From assembly GCA_903928075.1 (NCBI GenBank), contig CAIYPD010000061.1:1-64000 (forward strand): DNA of 64,000 nt, read 5' to 3'. The position numbers were made by a program, and so were the translations under genes. Under the pieces are notes generated by a model, which was not told the DNA's origin, did not search any database, and worked only from the letters and a program-made list of their open reading frames with translations. The first letter of the stretch is position 1. Each line of letters starts with the position of its first letter. This stretch comes from Candidatus Firestoneibacteriota bacterium (GTDB lineage Bacteria > Oederibacteriota > D2-FULL-39-29). This document shows positions 47,815 through 57,269 of the stretch, piece after piece.

Positions 47815-49107
47815 TTACTTTATCGGGTTCGCAAAGCTCACCAAATCTATCTGGGACGGGTCGTTTTCCGGCGTATTTTCTATGTTTACTATCCAGGGAA
47901 CAATATATAAACGCCCTGCGGGGTGCGGAATCACCGAATGGGTAAGAGCCATACAGCGGCCGTCCTCGAGCCGGATTATTCCCCAATCGTTATATTTTTC
48001 AGTGCGCAGATTATAAGTTATGAGCTTCAGTATTGCACCTTTATGCCCGTATTTTATCGGGTCCTGACCATAGGCCCTCGGAATACCTGTAATATAGTAG
48101 ATGGTTTCGTTATCCGGATCGATAGAAAGCCCGCCGTAGCCATAGTGATAAGGCTCGTATTCGCCGCTCTCGCGGATGGGCTTGGCAGAAAGGCGTTCAA
48201 TAAGTTTTATCTCGGGCTTGGAAGGGTCAAAGCTGAAAAGGTAGCCGGTCCTGGGGTGTGTACCGTAAAATACCTGGTTAGCTTCGTTCCAGAAGATTTC
48301 CCGCCAGTTATAGGCCATATGCCCGGGTTTATGCGGATCGTGTTGACCAAACATATCCCGACACATAGAAACACCTTCAAATTTCTCTATCTTGTCTTTG
48401 GCATAATTATAACGAAAGATGGTCCCGTCTGAATGGGTAAAAAATACGGAACCATCAACAGGATAGACCGCAAGCGCGCGGCAAAGGACAAGGTAGCGGT
48501 CCCCCATTCCCACTTCCCCGTCCAGGAAGGAAGGACCGAAATCATGGTAACGCTTTTCCTCTATGTCATAATAAGCAAAATGGCCGTTCGGCCAGGTAAT
48601 CATGTAAAGGCGTTTGCGTTTCTTGTCCATATTGAAGGTGATGATGCCTTCGTTCTTCACGGGTATGCCAAAGTCTGTTACCTCGCCTGTTTTCATATCA
48701 TAACAGGCGCAATGCCCGCCGGGATACGGTTTATACCCCTCGGGAATTTTTGAAGCGGGAATTTCTTTGCGTCCTTCGCTGATAAAATATCCTATGTGTG
48801 TGGAAAAATAAAGTTTATTATCAAGTTCAAAGAAGGGGGCATGGCTCTTGCCCTGAGATACGGTCTTGGTCTCGCTCTCTCCCAACGCCTCACCGAAATT
48901 CGCAACTACCTTTACTTCATCCTTCGCGGGATCATACCGGCACATTGAAGCATGTTTATCATGTTTATGGGTGCATAAGGTATAATAGATACAGCCATCG
49001 CTCCCGAGGGTCGCGGAATAAAAATGTGAATCCGTCTCCGCACCTGCAGGATGAACTTTCGCCCTAAGCACCGGTTCCTTTCCAAAATAATTTTTTGCTT
49101 CCGTCAT
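47815..49107 (-). CDS. Predicted beta-propeller-like protein, unknown
   Basis: Repeated blade-like segments (HFYSATLGSDGCIYYTLCT, KRLYMITWPNGHFAYYDIEEKRY, NETIYYITGIPRAYG). Confidence 0.65.
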   Translation of the reverse strand: MTEAKNYFGKEPVLRAKVHPAGAETDSHFYSATLGSDGCIYYTLCTHKHDKHASMCRYDPAKDEVKVVANFGEALGESETKTVSQGKSHAPFFELDNKLYFSTHIGYFISEGRKEIPASKIPEGYKPYPGGHCACYDMKTGEVTDFGIPVKNEGIITFNMDKKRKRLYMITWPNGHFAYYDIEEKRYHDFGPSFLDGEVGMGDRYLVLCRALAVYPVDGSVFFTHSDGTIFRYNYAKDKIEKFEGVSMCRDMFGQHDPHKPGHMAYNWREIFWNEANQVFYGTHPRTGYLFSFDPSKPEIKLIERLSAKPIRESGEYEPYHYGYGGLSIDPDNETIYYITGIPRAYGQDPIKYGHKGAILKLITYNLRTEKYNDWGIIRLEDGRCMALTHSVIPHPAGRLYIVPWIVNIENTPENDPSQIDLVSFANPIK

Positions 49108-49164
49108 TTGCGGCTCCTTTTCTTTATAGTAGTTCTACCGGAATTCAAATACCGGTCTCCTATT

Positions 49165-49971
49165 TTATCTGTAAAGTTCCGCGGCATTCTTAAACTTTTT
49201 GCCGTCCCATTTATAAATAACAATTTTGGTGACCATGGCCGCCAGCATAAGAACTCCGGAACCAGTATTCTTGATTTTGCCTTTCAGGGCTTCGGTCAGT
49301 TCTGCCGACTGCCGCATATTGTTTATTTCCACCAACTCACAGATACCGTCATTATCAAGATCTTCAAATACAACCTCGACTCCTTCCCCATATACGGAAT
49401 ATATTTCACGAAGGCTCCCATCCGCCGTTAAACCGTAGATTGCAGAAGTCGGACTGCAAGAACATACCCCGTATTCCATAAACAGATAGTCGCCGGTTTC
49501 TTTTCCGGGACTAAAAACAGAAACATTAAAGAAGGTATTACCCTCCTCTTTAGATTCAAAAACCTCACGGTAACCGCCGTCCTCCGCTTTTTGTAATATA
49601 GAAGCAACAAGGCTCTCCGGCTCTGTTTCAAGAGCATAAAGTGCCAGAAGAAACTCTTTTTTATTAAACTCAACGCGGGATAGCTTTTTTAATTTCCTCC
49701 TGGCTCCTTCGACAGATAATCCGTAGGCTTTTGCATTAGCTAAAGGAATTTCCTCTTGAACTGCAGTAAAACAACCTTTTGTTTTTTTCTCCGAAGCGCT
49801 ATATTCAAGATACGCTTTCGCAAGCGCGGCTTTGCTGCTCTTTTTTTCTTTCCATTCTCTGACAAAAGTCTCTAAAGAAAGCTCGCTTTGAACCGGTTTT
49901 TCCGGGGTCTTTTGCGAAGCCGCACAACCGGACAAAAGAACCACTATTAGCCCCAATATTAAACTTCTCAT
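49165..49971 (-). CDS. Hypothetical lipoprotein
   Basis: Lipobox VVLLSGCAAS. Confidence 0.7.
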   Translation of the reverse strand: MRSLILGLIVVLLSGCAASQKTPEKPVQSELSLETFVREWKEKKSSKAALAKAYLEYSASEKKTKGCFTAVQEEIPLANAKAYGLSVEGARRKLKKLSRVEFNKKEFLLALYALETEPESLVASILQKAEDGGYREVFESKEEGNTFFNVSVFSPGKETGDYLFMEYGVCSCSPTSAIYGLTADGSLREIYSVYGEGVEVVFEDLDNDGICELVEINNMRQSAELTEALKGKIKNTGSGVLMLAAMVTKIVIYKWDGKKFKNAAELYR

Positions 49972-50012
49972 TTATCCCCGCTTGCTTTTCTAAATAGTTT
50001 CATGTTTACCGG

Positions 50013-50786
50013 CTAATGAGTATAGGCATACACTATAAGGTTGGCCATCATCATCACTGCCTGGGAATTCTTGTCTACAGAAAAAAGTTCGTCGTTCCAG
50101 CCGCAATGAATATCATTACTGCTTAAAAATACGGACAAGCGCCCTTTGTCATCATTCAGCCCGAAACCTCCGTGCGGCACGCCTTGCATATAAGGCAGGC
50201 CGTTCGGCAGATTATACATACAATGGTAAACCTCATGATCCAGCGGCAGCAGTTCCATTTTTTTTCCCGGAAAGATATCTGTTTGTATCATTTTCTTAAA
50301 GCTTTTAAAGAAAAGGTCGCTGATATAGCGGTAGGGCCGTTTATAGCCCGGCGTAGCTACGGTGGTCATCGGAAAAAACTTATGATAGACGCAGTCCTCC
50401 GCGAAGATAAAACCTCCCCGGTTCAGATATTCCCGCATATTGTCTTTTTCCTGCTTTGTCATGGTCAGGGTTCCCGAGGCATGCATAAAAATAAAAGTGA
50501 AGTCCGTCAATTTATTCAGATCTTTAAAATCAACCAGGTAAACATTTTTATCAACCTTGAAAGTTGTCAATTTTTCGAGATATTTAAGAAGCCTTTCACA
50601 GGTCTCATCCTTGCCGTCTATGATTTGTATATCCCAAAGACCTGCATCAACTTTGTCCGTAAGCAGATGCTCTTCCTCTACATCAAATTTGGCACGGGCT
50701 AATTTAAAATCTGCGCCCTGTGTTGGAACGGGAGGCAATAAAAAAACCAAAAGCAGTATAGTTGAAATAATTATTTTCCGGGTCAT
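50013..50786 (-). CDS. DUF4159-domain secreted protein
   Basis: FIFMHASGTLTMTKQEKDNMREYLNRGGFIFAEDC. Confidence 0.85.
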   Translation of the reverse strand: MTRKIIISTILLLVFLLPPVPTQGADFKLARAKFDVEEEHLLTDKVDAGLWDIQIIDGKDETCERLLKYLEKLTTFKVDKNVYLVDFKDLNKLTDFTFIFMHASGTLTMTKQEKDNMREYLNRGGFIFAEDCVYHKFFPMTTVATPGYKRPYRYISDLFFKSFKKMIQTDIFPGKKMELLPLDHEVYHCMYNLPNGLPYMQGVPHGGFGLNDDKGRLSVFLSSNDIHCGWNDELFSVDKNSQAVMMMANLIVYAYTH

Positions 50787-51730
50787 TTCACACCTTCTTT
50801 GTAAAAATTCTCAAGACCCTTTTTCAGAAGCGCTTTCCTTGCCGGATCAATTTCACGGGCAGCCATCATTTTTCCGATTTTAATAATACTTTCTATGTCT
50901 CTGTTTTTTAAGATATTAAGTGCTGCTTTCCTCATGTCTTCATCCTCATCCATTAAAAAACCTATTAACGGTGAAAGTGACTGCTCTAATCGAATTTTTC
51001 CAACATTCTTTATTATTCCCAGCCTTACATCTTTCCTTTTGGATTCAAGACAACTGAGCAGGGGATTGAGGGCATAGGGCCCGCCAATGTCCCCGATGGC
51101 GTCAAAAGCCGCAGTTCTTACCTCTTCCTTACCGCAAAAAAGCGCAGGGTAAATAACATCCAGCATTTCTTCTTTTTTCCCTAGAGCCAGACCGTGAAGC
51201 ACCGCTGCCACCAGAGGGTAATTCATCTCAGTTTTTTTGATCCGCTCATCAAAGAATTCCCTTTCAAAAGTTTCCTGCATTACGGGAAGAGCTTCTATAC
51301 CGCCGGCTTCCAAAAGAACTAAAACGGCAGTTAGTCTCAGTTTATCATTATCTTTGGCCTTCAAAAGGAAAGAATTTAAAGCTATCTCATTCTTTTTTTT
51401 CTGAAGTTCATAATCATCAAGAATCTTAATATCGGTTGTTGTTAACTCCTTCGGGTTTTTCAAAATCTCTTTGGGTACGGACTGTAACCGCGGTTTTTGC
51501 TCTTGAAAATCATCCCTGATAATATCTCTACAGACCACTACCAGTTCGGCCGGATTCGCTTTAGCGAGCTGAAGCAGCGCCACTTTTCGGGAAGGCACGG
51601 ACTGTCTCTTGTCTTTTACGGTTTGCAGGAGGCCCTTGAGATTTTCAGGAGAGTTCTGTGCAATTAAAACTCCGGCTAACATACAAACCGTCAGCATGGA
51701 GATTTTATTTAACTGTCCCGGTATAGACAA
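50783..51730 (-). CDS. HEAT-repeat protein
   Basis: VRTAAFDAIGDIGGPYALNPLLSCLESKRKDVRLGIIKNVGKI. Confidence 0.85.
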   Translation of the reverse strand: MSIPGQLNKISMLTVCMLAGVLIAQNSPENLKGLLQTVKDKRQSVPSRKVALLQLAKANPAELVVVCRDIIRDDFQEQKPRLQSVPKEILKNPKELTTTDIKILDDYELQKKKNEIALNSFLLKAKDNDKLRLTAVLVLLEAGGIEALPVMQETFEREFFDERIKKTEMNYPLVAAVLHGLALGKKEEMLDVIYPALFCGKEEVRTAAFDAIGDIGGPYALNPLLSCLESKRKDVRLGIIKNVGKIRLEQSLSPLIGFLMDEDEDMRKAALNILKNRDIESIIKIGKMMAAREIDPARKALLKKGLENFYKEGVK

Positions 51731-51781
51731 AATATACGCCCTTTAGCTCTAAATATTTTAATAATCTGTCAGCTTAAATAA

Positions 51782-53368
51782 TCAATCTACAATAAACGGT
51801 CCCGGAAGATTGTATTCTCCGGGAATTCTTCTTTCTTTCTTGCCGTTGGAAACAATAAAATAATAATCCGTTACCGGTTCGGCCAAAGAATAATCACAGG
51901 TAAACCTTACCGACTTCATATAATTGGCGTCCACACCCGTTGACATCGCAAAGTGCTTCCCGTTTATCACCGCTTCCACTTTAGCCGCAGGCAGCTCATT
52001 AGCATCAAAATAATAGCCGTAGAACTTTACAGCTTCACCTTTTTTGCCGTTATTCTTATCAACATCCCCGGCCATAAAGTAAGGCGGCTGGATCTCGTCA
52101 GCTTTGAGCTCAAAATATTTTGCGATAGAACGGACGATCAACTCGCCGTCCTGCATTATATCCTCATTCCGTCTGAAAACAGGTTTTTCCGTTTTTAAAT
52201 ACTCCGCGGTCATAACAAATGAATTTTCCCCCTGGAAGGTAATGGCTTTCGGAAAAACATTCAGAAAACTATTACCCATAAACCCTTTATTGGCTTTACC
52301 AAACTCCGCCGTAGTTCTCCATGGAAGATTTGCCTTCAAAAGTTTCAATAACTTTTTAGAGTTTTGCCTGTTTTCCTTGGCAAAGTCGCCCTGGTGGAAG
52401 CTGGGAAGGTTATAGTCAGAATGATTGGTCAGGAGTATATCTATTTCTTCGCCTTTACCTTTAATTTTGTTCCAGAAGTCTTTCATTAACCTAACTTCAT
52501 TATAGACGGATTCTTCCCCCCACTGGTCGGGAAAATGAACAAACCCGGTACCCTTCGGGTCAAGAGGGTAATTTGTAGTTCCCATAGCCACCCCGTCAGC
52601 CGAAAGCAGCGGGAATATGTAGAAAACAGTGTTCTTTATAACCTCTTTTGAATCCGTATCCCCAGACAAGAGAAATTTAATCATACCTTCCGCAACCCAG
52701 GAACCCCCGGCCTCGTAGGAATCTTCCCTGCCCACTATAAGCACCTTCTTTTTAGCCGGGTCCGGAACGCTTTTATCGGTAATCCTGAAATAAGTTATGG
52801 GTAGGTTCTTGAATTTTGAATTACCAATGCTGTCAATCGTAACTCTTGGGTCTGCTTTAAGTCTTTCCGCCAGATTTGCCAGGGTTGTATTTGTCCAAGG
52901 CGGGAAATATGAAACCAGGGCCTCATCCTCCCTGAAAACATGGGAAAAGGATTGAAGCAGATTTCCTTTATAAGTCGTGCCGGAAAGTGTTGACGGGTCT
53001 TTCGGTGCAAAAATGGTATTTTTTACTATCTCGTAACCCTTGCCGTCATAGGTAACCATAGCCGTGTCTTTGCATGCCCATATGCTGGCCAAGTCCTGAA
53101 AGCGGTCTTTCTTCCATTCAAATACAAAATTGACTTTTTTATTCTTCACGCCCTTTAGCTTAAAAGAATACCAGGTATTTTTATCACCGCTTAAAGGCCC
53201 GAAACTTATCGTATCCGTCCCGGTTATCTTGTAGTCAACCGCCGCACCGTTCTCAAAATTTGCATCCAAGGAAATATTGGCGCGTAAATTCAGAAGGAAT
53301 CGCGGCGCAAAACAGAGACATAAAATAACCATTATTGAGATCCGCAGTATTATCTTTATTTTTTCCAT
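51782..53368 (-). CDS. M14 (zinc carboxypeptidase)-like protein with altered first metal motif
   Basis: IVGREDSYEAGGSWVAEGMIKFLLS aligns by eye with the M14 pattern IVGRxHPGExxGSW; preceded by a cytosolic-carboxypeptidase-like N-domain. Confidence 0.7.
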   Translation of the reverse strand: MEKIKIILRISIMVILCLCFAPRFLLNLRANISLDANFENGAAVDYKITGTDTISFGPLSGDKNTWYSFKLKGVKNKKVNFVFEWKKDRFQDLASIWACKDTAMVTYDGKGYEIVKNTIFAPKDPSTLSGTTYKGNLLQSFSHVFREDEALVSYFPPWTNTTLANLAERLKADPRVTIDSIGNSKFKNLPITYFRITDKSVPDPAKKKVLIVGREDSYEAGGSWVAEGMIKFLLSGDTDSKEVIKNTVFYIFPLLSADGVAMGTTNYPLDPKGTGFVHFPDQWGEESVYNEVRLMKDFWNKIKGKGEEIDILLTNHSDYNLPSFHQGDFAKENRQNSKKLLKLLKANLPWRTTAEFGKANKGFMGNSFLNVFPKAITFQGENSFVMTAEYLKTEKPVFRRNEDIMQDGELIVRSIAKYFELKADEIQPPYFMAGDVDKNNGKKGEAVKFYGYYFDANELPAAKVEAVINGKHFAMSTGVDANYMKSVRFTCDYSLAEPVTDYYFIVSNGKKERRIPGEYNLPGPFIVD

Positions 53369-53405
53369 TAGCCAACTCCCTTTTTTGTTTTTCGCTCTAA
53401 ACAGT

Positions 53406-53972
53406 TTACGGAAACAGTTTTTCTTCGGCCAGTTTGCAAATAATATGGAGCACCGCTGAATGGGCTTCCTGTATGTGCCAGGTTATACGGCTTGGTATCT
53501 TAATTGAAACCGTAGCAAGTTTGTCTGAGAGTGCAGGTTTTTGACCGGTAAAAGCTGCTGTAAAACAACCTATCTTTCCTGCAGTTTTAAGGCCTTCAAG
53601 AACATTAGCCGAATTACCGCTGGTGCTGATACCGATAACTACATCCTCTTTACTTGCAAAGGCCTCGACTTGTTTTGAAAAAACATATTTAAAGCCAAAA
53701 TCATTCGAAGCGGCCGTAACTGCAGAACTATTTGCGGCAAGGGCAAGCGCCGGCAGAGGACGCCGGTTTTTGGCAAATCTTACCACAAATTCCGCGGCAA
53801 AATGCTGGGCATCGGCAGCAGAGCCCCCATTCCCGAATACGATAAGCTTTCCACCCAGCAAATAGCTGCTATAGATGGCATCTATAATAAGCTCAATATT
53901 ACCGGAGAGCTTCTTTGTTGCCGCGATGGTCCTGGCTGACTCCGCCAGTTCTTTCTCAATTTCTTTTTTCAT
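53406..53972 (-). CDS. gmhA: Phosphoheptose isomerase
   Basis: FGNGGSAADAQHFAAEFVVRF, ISTSGNSANVLEGLK. Confidence 0.93.
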   Translation of the reverse strand: MKKEIEKELAESARTIAATKKLSGNIELIIDAIYSSYLLGGKLIVFGNGGSAADAQHFAAEFVVRFAKNRRPLPALALAANSSAVTAASNDFGFKYVFSKQVEAFASKEDVVIGISTSGNSANVLEGLKTAGKIGCFTAAFTGQKPALSDKLATVSIKIPSRITWHIQEAHSAVLHIICKLAEEKLFP

Positions 53973-54012
53973 GTAAACCTCCGAAATAGATTAGATAACA
54001 AGGCTATTCTAA

Positions 54013-55056
54013 TTAAAAAAATAATTTAAACAGCTTTAATATTCCCTGTTTCCAGGGTTCCCGGTGGGAAATACCGGAACTTTTCTGGAAATAATCAATA
54101 TTTGCCACATACCAAATATAATTTCTAAGTAACGCATCCTGATTGGAGAACTTCGGCGCATAACCCAGAATTTTCTCTGCCTTTTCAATGGAGACAAATG
54201 AATCCTTAGAGGCCGTCTCATAGACCCATTTGTACAAAGGTGAAAGATGCAGCAATTCAAGAGCCCGGAGAGTCATAATTACCGGCCAGGCCGGAAAGCC
54301 TTTTATTTTTTTACCGTAACCGGCGTAATCAAGAACCACCTGGTAGTCCGCCTTCATAGTGGTAAACTGCTTGGCACCTATATTAAAAGTATCATTAACT
54401 ATTTTTTCATCTTTTGTCGCAGTAAGGTAGATGGCTTCGCAAAGATCCTCCACATCCAGGAACTGATAACGGTTATTGCCGCTGCCTATCATGGGAAAAC
54501 CCCGCCCGCTTTTGGCCCAGTCATAAAAAAGAGCAAAGACCCCGAGCCGTTCCGGCCCAATAAAGGATTTTGGCCTTATAATAGGGATAACCATGCCTTT
54601 TTTCCTGTATTCAAGGCAGACTTCTTCGGCCAATATTTTCGCTTTACCGTACGGCCCGACTCCGTCCATTTTGTCAGTTTCCACAAGCGGATGATGATCG
54701 GGAATCCCATAAACCGCCGTAGAGGATATATGAATGACTCTCTTCACTTTTTTATTAAAGGCCTCTTCGAGAACATTTCTCGTGCCGTCTATGTCCGTGG
54801 AAAAAATATCTTCTTTTTTGTAAAGAGGCAGGGCAGCGGCGGTATGAACCACTATATCAATATTTTGCATTGCCTTTTCAAGGCACTCTTTATTCCTTAT
54901 ATCTCCGTTGATTACCGTAACCAGATCTTTTACATCCTTATAAGTAAACTCTGCAAAATCATAAGAAACAACCTCGTGCCCTTTGGCCAGCAAATATCTG
55001 ATTAAATTAATGCCAAGAAATCCCGCTCCGCCTGTCACCAAATATCTCTGCCCCAT
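54013..55056 (-). CDS. NAD-dependent epimerase/dehydratase
   Basis: YLVTGGAGFLGINLIRYLL; VYGIPDHHP...YGKAKILAE. Confidence 0.9.
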   Translation of the reverse strand: MGQRYLVTGGAGFLGINLIRYLLAKGHEVVSYDFAEFTYKDVKDLVTVINGDIRNKECLEKAMQNIDIVVHTAAALPLYKKEDIFSTDIDGTRNVLEEAFNKKVKRVIHISSTAVYGIPDHHPLVETDKMDGVGPYGKAKILAEEVCLEYRKKGMVIPIIRPKSFIGPERLGVFALFYDWAKSGRGFPMIGSGNNRYQFLDVEDLCEAIYLTATKDEKIVNDTFNIGAKQFTTMKADYQVVLDYAGYGKKIKGFPAWPVIMTLRALELLHLSPLYKWVYETASKDSFVSIEKAEKILGYAPKFSNQDALLRNYIWYVANIDYFQKSSGISHREPWKQGILKLFKLFF

Positions 55057-55131
55057 CCGCTTCTCCTTTTACCGCAGTCAACGGTCACTTAATCATTTAT
55101 TATCTATCATCTATAATATATTTTTTTATTA

Positions 55132-56088
55132 TTACAAATACTTCCCTTCCTTCAGATAGCCGGCGTAATCCTTAACTGCTTCATTCAGACCGGAAAAATT
55201 TTTTTTGTAGCCCGCAGCCCGCAGTTTATCTGTATCCGCAAGAGTAAAGTATTGATACTTGTCTTTCAGGACTTCCGGCATATCAACATAGGTTATTTCC
55301 GGCTTCCGGCCTGCCGCGGCAAACATAGCTTTAGCCAGATCATTCCAGCTTTCCGCCCTGCCCGTCCCCACATTGAAAATACCTGTTTTTTTTGGATGAA
55401 GAATGAAATACCAGACAACCTCCAGGACATCCTTAATATAAATAAAATCCCTTTTCTGTTCCCCGTCTTTGTAATCCTTTCTGTAAGATTTGAAGAGTTT
55501 CATACCCTGACCCTTCAGAATATTCGGGTAGGACTTTGCGATAAGGCTCTTCATATCTCCTTTGTGATATTCATTGGGCCCGAAAACATTAAAGAACTTA
55601 AAACCGGTCATTTTTTTGTCATAACCGTTTTCCAGGAGCCAAAGATCAAATATTTGCTTGGAGTATCCGTAAGCATTTAAAGGCTTAAGTAACGGCGTGT
55701 TATTATTAGCATCAGAATAGCCCTGACTGCCGTCGCCGTAGGTCGCGCCCGACGAGGCGTAGAGAAATTGCGTTTTATTTTTAAGCGCCAGGAGCGCCAG
55801 TTTTTGAGTATACCGGTAATTATTTTCCATAAGGAAAGAAACATCTGTTTCCGTGGTGGAAGAACACGCGCCCATATGCAAGATAAGATCGCATTTGTGC
55901 TTTGCAAGATAATCAAAGAGCGCCTCTTTATCAAGATACTCGGTGAACTGTTTACCCACAAGATTTTTCCAGCTCTCGGACCTGCCAAGTTTATCGACAA
56001 CAATTATGTCCCTGATACCTTCCCGGTTTAATTTATGAATAAGACAACTGCCTATAAAACCCGCCCCCCCCGTAACAACTACTCTCAT
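55132..56088 (-). CDS. hldD: ADP-L-glycero-D-manno-heptose-6-epimerase
   Basis: VTGGAGFIGSCLIHKLNREGIRDIIVVDKLG; YGYSKQIFDLWLLEN; FNVFGPNEYHKGDM. Confidence 0.95.
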   Translation of the reverse strand: MRVVVTGGAGFIGSCLIHKLNREGIRDIIVVDKLGRSESWKNLVGKQFTEYLDKEALFDYLAKHKCDLILHMGACSSTTETDVSFLMENNYRYTQKLALLALKNKTQFLYASSGATYGDGSQGYSDANNNTPLLKPLNAYGYSKQIFDLWLLENGYDKKMTGFKFFNVFGPNEYHKGDMKSLIAKSYPNILKGQGMKLFKSYRKDYKDGEQKRDFIYIKDVLEVVWYFILHPKKTGIFNVGTGRAESWNDLAKAMFAAAGRKPEITYVDMPEVLKDKYQYFTLADTDKLRAAGYKKNFSGLNEAVKDYAGYLKEGKYL

Positions 56089-56140
56089 AAAAACTCCTTT
56101 TCCGTTAAACTTTGCAATTCTTTTATTCTGTCCTCGATCT

Positions 56141-56279
56141 TCCGCCCTCCGCCTTCCGTCCTCAGTCTCTTACTTGCCAAACATCCAAACCTCTGACCTT
56201 CCAAACCTCCAGCCTCTATCCTCTTGCTTTTGCCAAACATCCAAACCTCTGACCTTCTAAGCCTCCGACTTCCGTCTTC
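56141..56279. repeat. Pyrimidine-rich repeat family C array with a 28-nt exact direct repeat
   Basis: ttgccaaacatccaaacctctgaccttc at 56174-56201 and 56230-56257. Confidence 0.85.
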
Positions 56280-56282
56280 CAG

Positions 56283-57269
56283 CTATTTGGGAACCACCGC
56301 GTTTATCAGTACCGCATTTATCGAGCCTACAAACGCTTTGCTCTTCATCATGAGCGGTATATGAGGTTCTTCTACCGAAACCCAGACGGTAACTTCGCCT
56401 TCCTGTTTAAAAATGCTTTCAAAATTCATGAACGGCCGGACGGCATACGCCTCATAACGGCCTAAAGGTATTCTAACCATTTCTTTTCTGAGAACACTGG
56501 CCGTCATCTTGTTTACCTTCCCTTCAGCATAGACAGGGATTTCAATATTCCTTCCGACCCCGAGCGTGTGTGCCCGGAAATAATAGAAAGCAGAAAGAAT
56601 GTCCTGGCAAAACTCAGAAATATTATACAGCTTATCGCCTTCTTTGACCAGCCCGTTGTTCTGGTCGAAGTACTGCGTCGTCTCACTTTCATAATTTCCT
56701 TCAACAAGCTTCTTATAGAGTTTTCTGGAATATAAGCCTTGTATATCTATAAAGCTTTCCACGGTATCGTCCACCCTGTAAACAGCGGCGAAAAGAGGAA
56801 CAACTTTAGCGTTTGAGACCAGGCGATAGGCCGGCTGACCTTCTATCTTGACTTTTTCTTTTATTTCAAAGGTTGCCGTCGCGGCGGTAATCCCCAGATA
56901 CTGAACAGCAAACTCAAATTTTTCGCCTACACCAAATTCCTTATATTTGAATTTTCGGCTCTTTGTTTTAGGCGCGGGGTCCGGCGGCAGATTCTGCATT
57001 ACCGGACTGCTTTTTTCTTCTGTTATCGCCTTTCCGTCCGGGAAAACTGATTTAGGACTTTCCAGGTAAACCTCAGGGGCAGCCGGAAGAATTGCTTCTT
57101 TTTGCAGAAGGGGTTCAAATGAAAAGCGTTCAGCTGTAATTTCGCGCATATTTTTAAATTCATCCTTTTTGGCTTGTGCACTGCTTTCTATAAATGAATA
57201 TTTACCTTTTGTTACACATCCAAAAAAGACGAGAACCATTACCAGCAAGATACCCGTAAATATTTTCAT
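56283..57269 (-). CDS. DUF3108-domain protein
   Basis: GEKFEFAVQYLGITAATATFEIKEK...ILSAFYYFRAH...EVTVWVSVEEPHIPLMMKSK; lipobox-like VFFGCVTK. Confidence 0.88.
   Translation of the reverse strand: MKIFTGILLVMVLVFFGCVTKGKYSFIESSAQAKKDEFKNMREITAERFSFEPLLQKEAILPAAPEVYLESPKSVFPDGKAITEEKSSPVMQNLPPDPAPKTKSRKFKYKEFGVGEKFEFAVQYLGITAATATFEIKEKVKIEGQPAYRLVSNAKVVPLFAAVYRVDDTVESFIDIQGLYSRKLYKKLVEGNYESETTQYFDQNNGLVKEGDKLYNISEFCQDILSAFYYFRAHTLGVGRNIEIPVYAEGKVNKMTASVLRKEMVRIPLGRYEAYAVRPFMNFESIFKQEGEVTVWVSVEEPHIPLMMKSKAFVGSINAVLINAVVPK

Noticed and set aside
49135-49157. Hairpin ACCGG...CCGGT as a terminator
   Set aside because: Stem is only 5 bp and no clear T-tract follows.
54247-55005. 252-aa plus-strand ORF opposite the epimerase gene
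   Set aside because: Antisense shadow; the minus-strand protein is clearly an NAD-dependent epimerase.
56141-56279. CRISPR array or transposon ends
   Set aside because: Only two exact 28-nt copies with no terminal inverted repeats or transposase nearby.
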